Origin: Alphaproteobacteria bacterium
GTDB taxonomy: Bacteria > Pseudomonadota > Alphaproteobacteria > WRDZ01
DNA length: 6,166 bases
Assembly: GCA_009779595.1 (NCBI GenBank)
Contig: WRDZ01000045.1
Location: 1-6,166 of the forward strand
Reading direction: 5' to 3'
Below, piece by piece: positions 4,514 to 6,166 of the stretch; position 1 is the stretch's first letter; the number at the start of each line of letters is the position of its first letter. Both the position numbers and the translations under genes were made by a program. Below the pieces are notes generated by a model. It ran no database searches. It worked only from the letters and a program-made list of their open reading frames with translations, and had not been told where the DNA came from.

Positions 4514-6166
4514 CAGCGGCTTGATTGCTTAAACCATTGCTGCACGAACTGCGGCATGAACCGCATGAGCCGGTTGCCGTAACTCTTATCGCACGATGAC
4601 CCGCTGGAGTCCGTGCATGTCGTGTTCACCCCGCATGCGCATTTTGAAGTTTCCTGTTCGCGGCCGATTTTGGTTGTGTTGAAAGAAGCGTTCGGCACGG
4701 TATATTCGTTCAGGTTCCGCTTATAATATTCCCACTGCTCATTGGCTTTGCCTTTGTCAGTCACTTTTTTTGTCGGGCCGCCATGTTTTTGCCCTTCCTC
4801 CCTAGTGGCGCAGCTTTCCACCGCCTTATCCATTGCGGTTTCATCGACCATCATATCGATTTTTTCGATATCTTCCGGATTTACATAGCCTTTGTCCACA
4901 AGGAAGTTCAGCCCCGAGCTTAACGTCCCGCCCACGCCGCTGGCGGTTTGCGAACCGGTCAAATCGAACCGCAGGACGCCGTCTTTTGGCGCGATGTGCG
5001 CCGCGTCAACAGTTATGTATCCGCCGTTTTCGTCAAGCATAGGCCCTCCGTCTTTGCCAAGCCTGATGCCTTCAACTTTGGGGTTCGGGTTGTTCCTGGG
5101 CGTAACCAGCACCATATTGGTCCGCGGTTCTTCGGGGACATGCCCTTGGTTCGAATCATTCCCCCTGCCGAATTCTTTCTTAAGGAGTTCCCTTTCCCCT
5201 TTTGGCAAAGGATTGTTGCTTATATTCCAGTTTGTGGTTTCCCCCACTTTGGCCGCACCCAGGGTGGAAGCGGTGTACATGGGCATTGCAGGCAGTCCAT
5301 ATTCGCTCTTAACATCATAATCATGCCCGAATGGAGCGCCAAGAAAAACCCCGACGCCGCCCAGGCCCTCTTCTTTCAGCCTGGCTACCAGCTTTTTGGC
5401 CTTTTCTTTTGCCGCTTCATCTTTGCCAGAATCTTTGGACAGCATAAGAGTTATATTCCTGCCCGTTTGCGACGGGTGTTTCAGGCCCTCGATGATGCTT
5501 TCTATGCTGTGGTCGCCCCCAATATTGTCCCGCAGTTCGCACAGCATGATGTTTTCGAACGGCGGGTCACAAAGCCGCGCCCGAATGTCCACAACACCAA
5601 ACTTCTTATAAAACGATTCACAGCCCGTCGAGGGGTGGACTATGGCGTGTTCCGCGCCGTTTTCAAGACGCGGCGGAACATGATATGCGGTGACGTCAAA
5701 GTTCTGCCCGTTCGGGTTAATGGTTTTGTCAAAATATTTTTCCATCAGGCCGCCCGGGAAGCCGGAGTAAATATAGGTTTGGGCAATTCCTCTCTGGCCC
5801 AGATAACGGAGTGGCCGGGTAGGGTCGCTGAAGCCGAATATTTTCAAGCCGTCCCCGCGTTCGGGCAGCGGCCCTTTGTCCCACACAATTTCTTCCAGTT
5901 CACGCAGGGTTTCGTCCGCGCCAGACCCGCCCGGCAGGAATATGGCGCCGTATTTGTATTTTCCATCTTGATGTTGAGCCGTTATCGCCTCGTAAAGCAT
6001 GGCGGCGCGTTCTTGCGGAGAGTGGCTGTAACCTCCGCCATGGCATATTTTACTTAAGTTCCCGTCCGCGGGTACGGCAAGGTTCCATCCATTTTCATTT
6101 GCTGTCTGCACCCACCCCTTGACGACATGCCTGCCATCATTGTCTTCATATTCTCCCCCGTAAACC
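4513..6166 (-). CDS. Protein B: S66 (LD-carboxypeptidase/MccF)-like protein with C-terminal extension and Cys tail (5' end outside window)
   Basis: Paralogue of the gene at 975-2600. The frame stays open to the right edge, so 550 residues are visible and the start lies beyond; the GTG at 6109-6111 is internal, since homologous sequence (KGWVQTANENGWNLAVP) runs through it. S66 features: IFLPGG, then GFSD with the candidate nucleophile Ser (5827-5829), IMLCE with the candidate Glu (5536-5538), and GAPFGH with the candidate His (5323-5325). The spacings are 97 and 71 residues. PFGH is closer to classic S66 enzymes than the PWWH of protein A. TYIYSG again replaces the usual HGP element. The extension contains HIAPKDGVLRFDLTG and LVDKGYVNPEDIEKID, both recognisable in protein A, and ends in CACGVNTTCTDSSGSSC and NRLMRFMPQFVQQWFKQ. 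No function is known for the extension. It could be an active peptidase or hydrolase, or a binding protein that kept the fold. Confidence 0.84.
   Translation of the reverse strand, partial: VYGGEYEDNDGRHVVKGWVQTANENGWNLAVPADGNLSKICHGGGYSHSPQERAAMLYEAITAQHQDGKYKYGAIFLPGGSGADETLRELEEIVWDKGPLPERGDGLKIFGFSDPTRPLRYLGQRGIAQTYIYSGFPGGLMEKYFDKTINPNGQNFDVTAYHVPPRLENGAEHAIVHPSTGCESFYKKFGVVDIRARLCDPPFENIMLCELRDNIGGDHSIESIIEGLKHPSQTGRNITLMLSKDSGKDEAAKEKAKKLVARLKEEGLGGVGVFLGAPFGHDYDVKSEYGLPAMPMYTASTLGAAKVGETTNWNISNNPLPKGERELLKKEFGRGNDSNQGHVPEEPRTNMVLVTPRNNPNPKVEGIRLGKDGGPMLDENGGYITVDAAHIAPKDGVLRFDLTGSQTASGVGGTLSSGLNFLVDKGYVNPEDIEKIDMMVDETAMDKAVESCATREEGQKHGGPTKKVTDKGKANEQWEYYKRNLNEYTVPNASFNTTKIGREQETSKCACGVNTTCTDSSGSSCDKSYGNRLMRFMPQFVQQWFKQSSR

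Noticed and set aside
4948..6057. Long plus-strand open frame (369 codons) opposite protein B
   Set aside because: It lies wholly antisense to a protein with strong homology signals and gives no recognisable domain. The same kind of shadow (319 codons, 1617-2576) occurs opposite protein A.
6109..6111. GTG as the start of protein B
   Set aside because: The frame stays open to the window edge, and the upstream residues align with the N-terminal S66-like part of protein A, so this GTG is internal.

Overview
The window looks like bacterial chromosome of moderately high G+C. Ribosome-binding sites are clear, coding is dense, and ATA is strongly preferred for isoleucine. The paired iron-sulfur scaffold-like and GGGtGRT genes are, from general knowledge, mostly found together in anaerobes, so an anaerobic or gut-type host is the best guess. 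The sequence alone does not fix a phylum. No rRNA, tRNA, CRISPR array, insertion sequence or integrase was seen.

Layout. (1) Positions 1-972, plus strand: the C-terminal third of a P-type Mg2+-transporting ATPase (MgtA/MgtB family), cut by the left edge. (2) Positions 975-2600, minus strand: a complete 541-residue protein, here called A. It converges on the ATPase gene with only 2 bp between stop codons. (3) Positions 2601-2778: a divergent intergenic region with a near-perfect 15-bp direct repeat and a possible promoter. (4) Positions 2779-3492 and 3497-4495, plus strand: a tight two-gene unit made of a NifU-like Fe-S scaffold protein and a GGGtGRT-family protein. (5) Positions 4513-6166, minus strand: a second protein, B, paralogous to A. 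It is open at the right edge, so its start is outside the window.

The main result is that A and B are diverged paralogues. Their first ~310 residues read as a peptidase S66 fold (LD-carboxypeptidase / microcin-immunity MccF type). A Ser-Glu-His set is kept at the expected spacing: S129/E227/H294 in A, and in B a GFSD serine, a Glu 97 residues later and a PFGH histidine 71 residues after that. Both carry a ~230-residue C-terminal extension not normal for S66 enzymes. It ends in a shared cysteine-bearing tail (CGVNTT...D..GS...NR) and a basic, aromatic terminus. The two genes sit on the minus strand on either side of the Fe-S/GGGtGRT pair.

How the genes work together is uncertain. The Fe-S scaffold and GGGtGRT genes are almost certainly co-transcribed and probably share one function. 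A and B may belong to a separate lineage-specific family: in A the isoleucine codon choice differs clearly from the plus-strand genes. A functional link between A/B and the Fe-S pair is only an inference from position.
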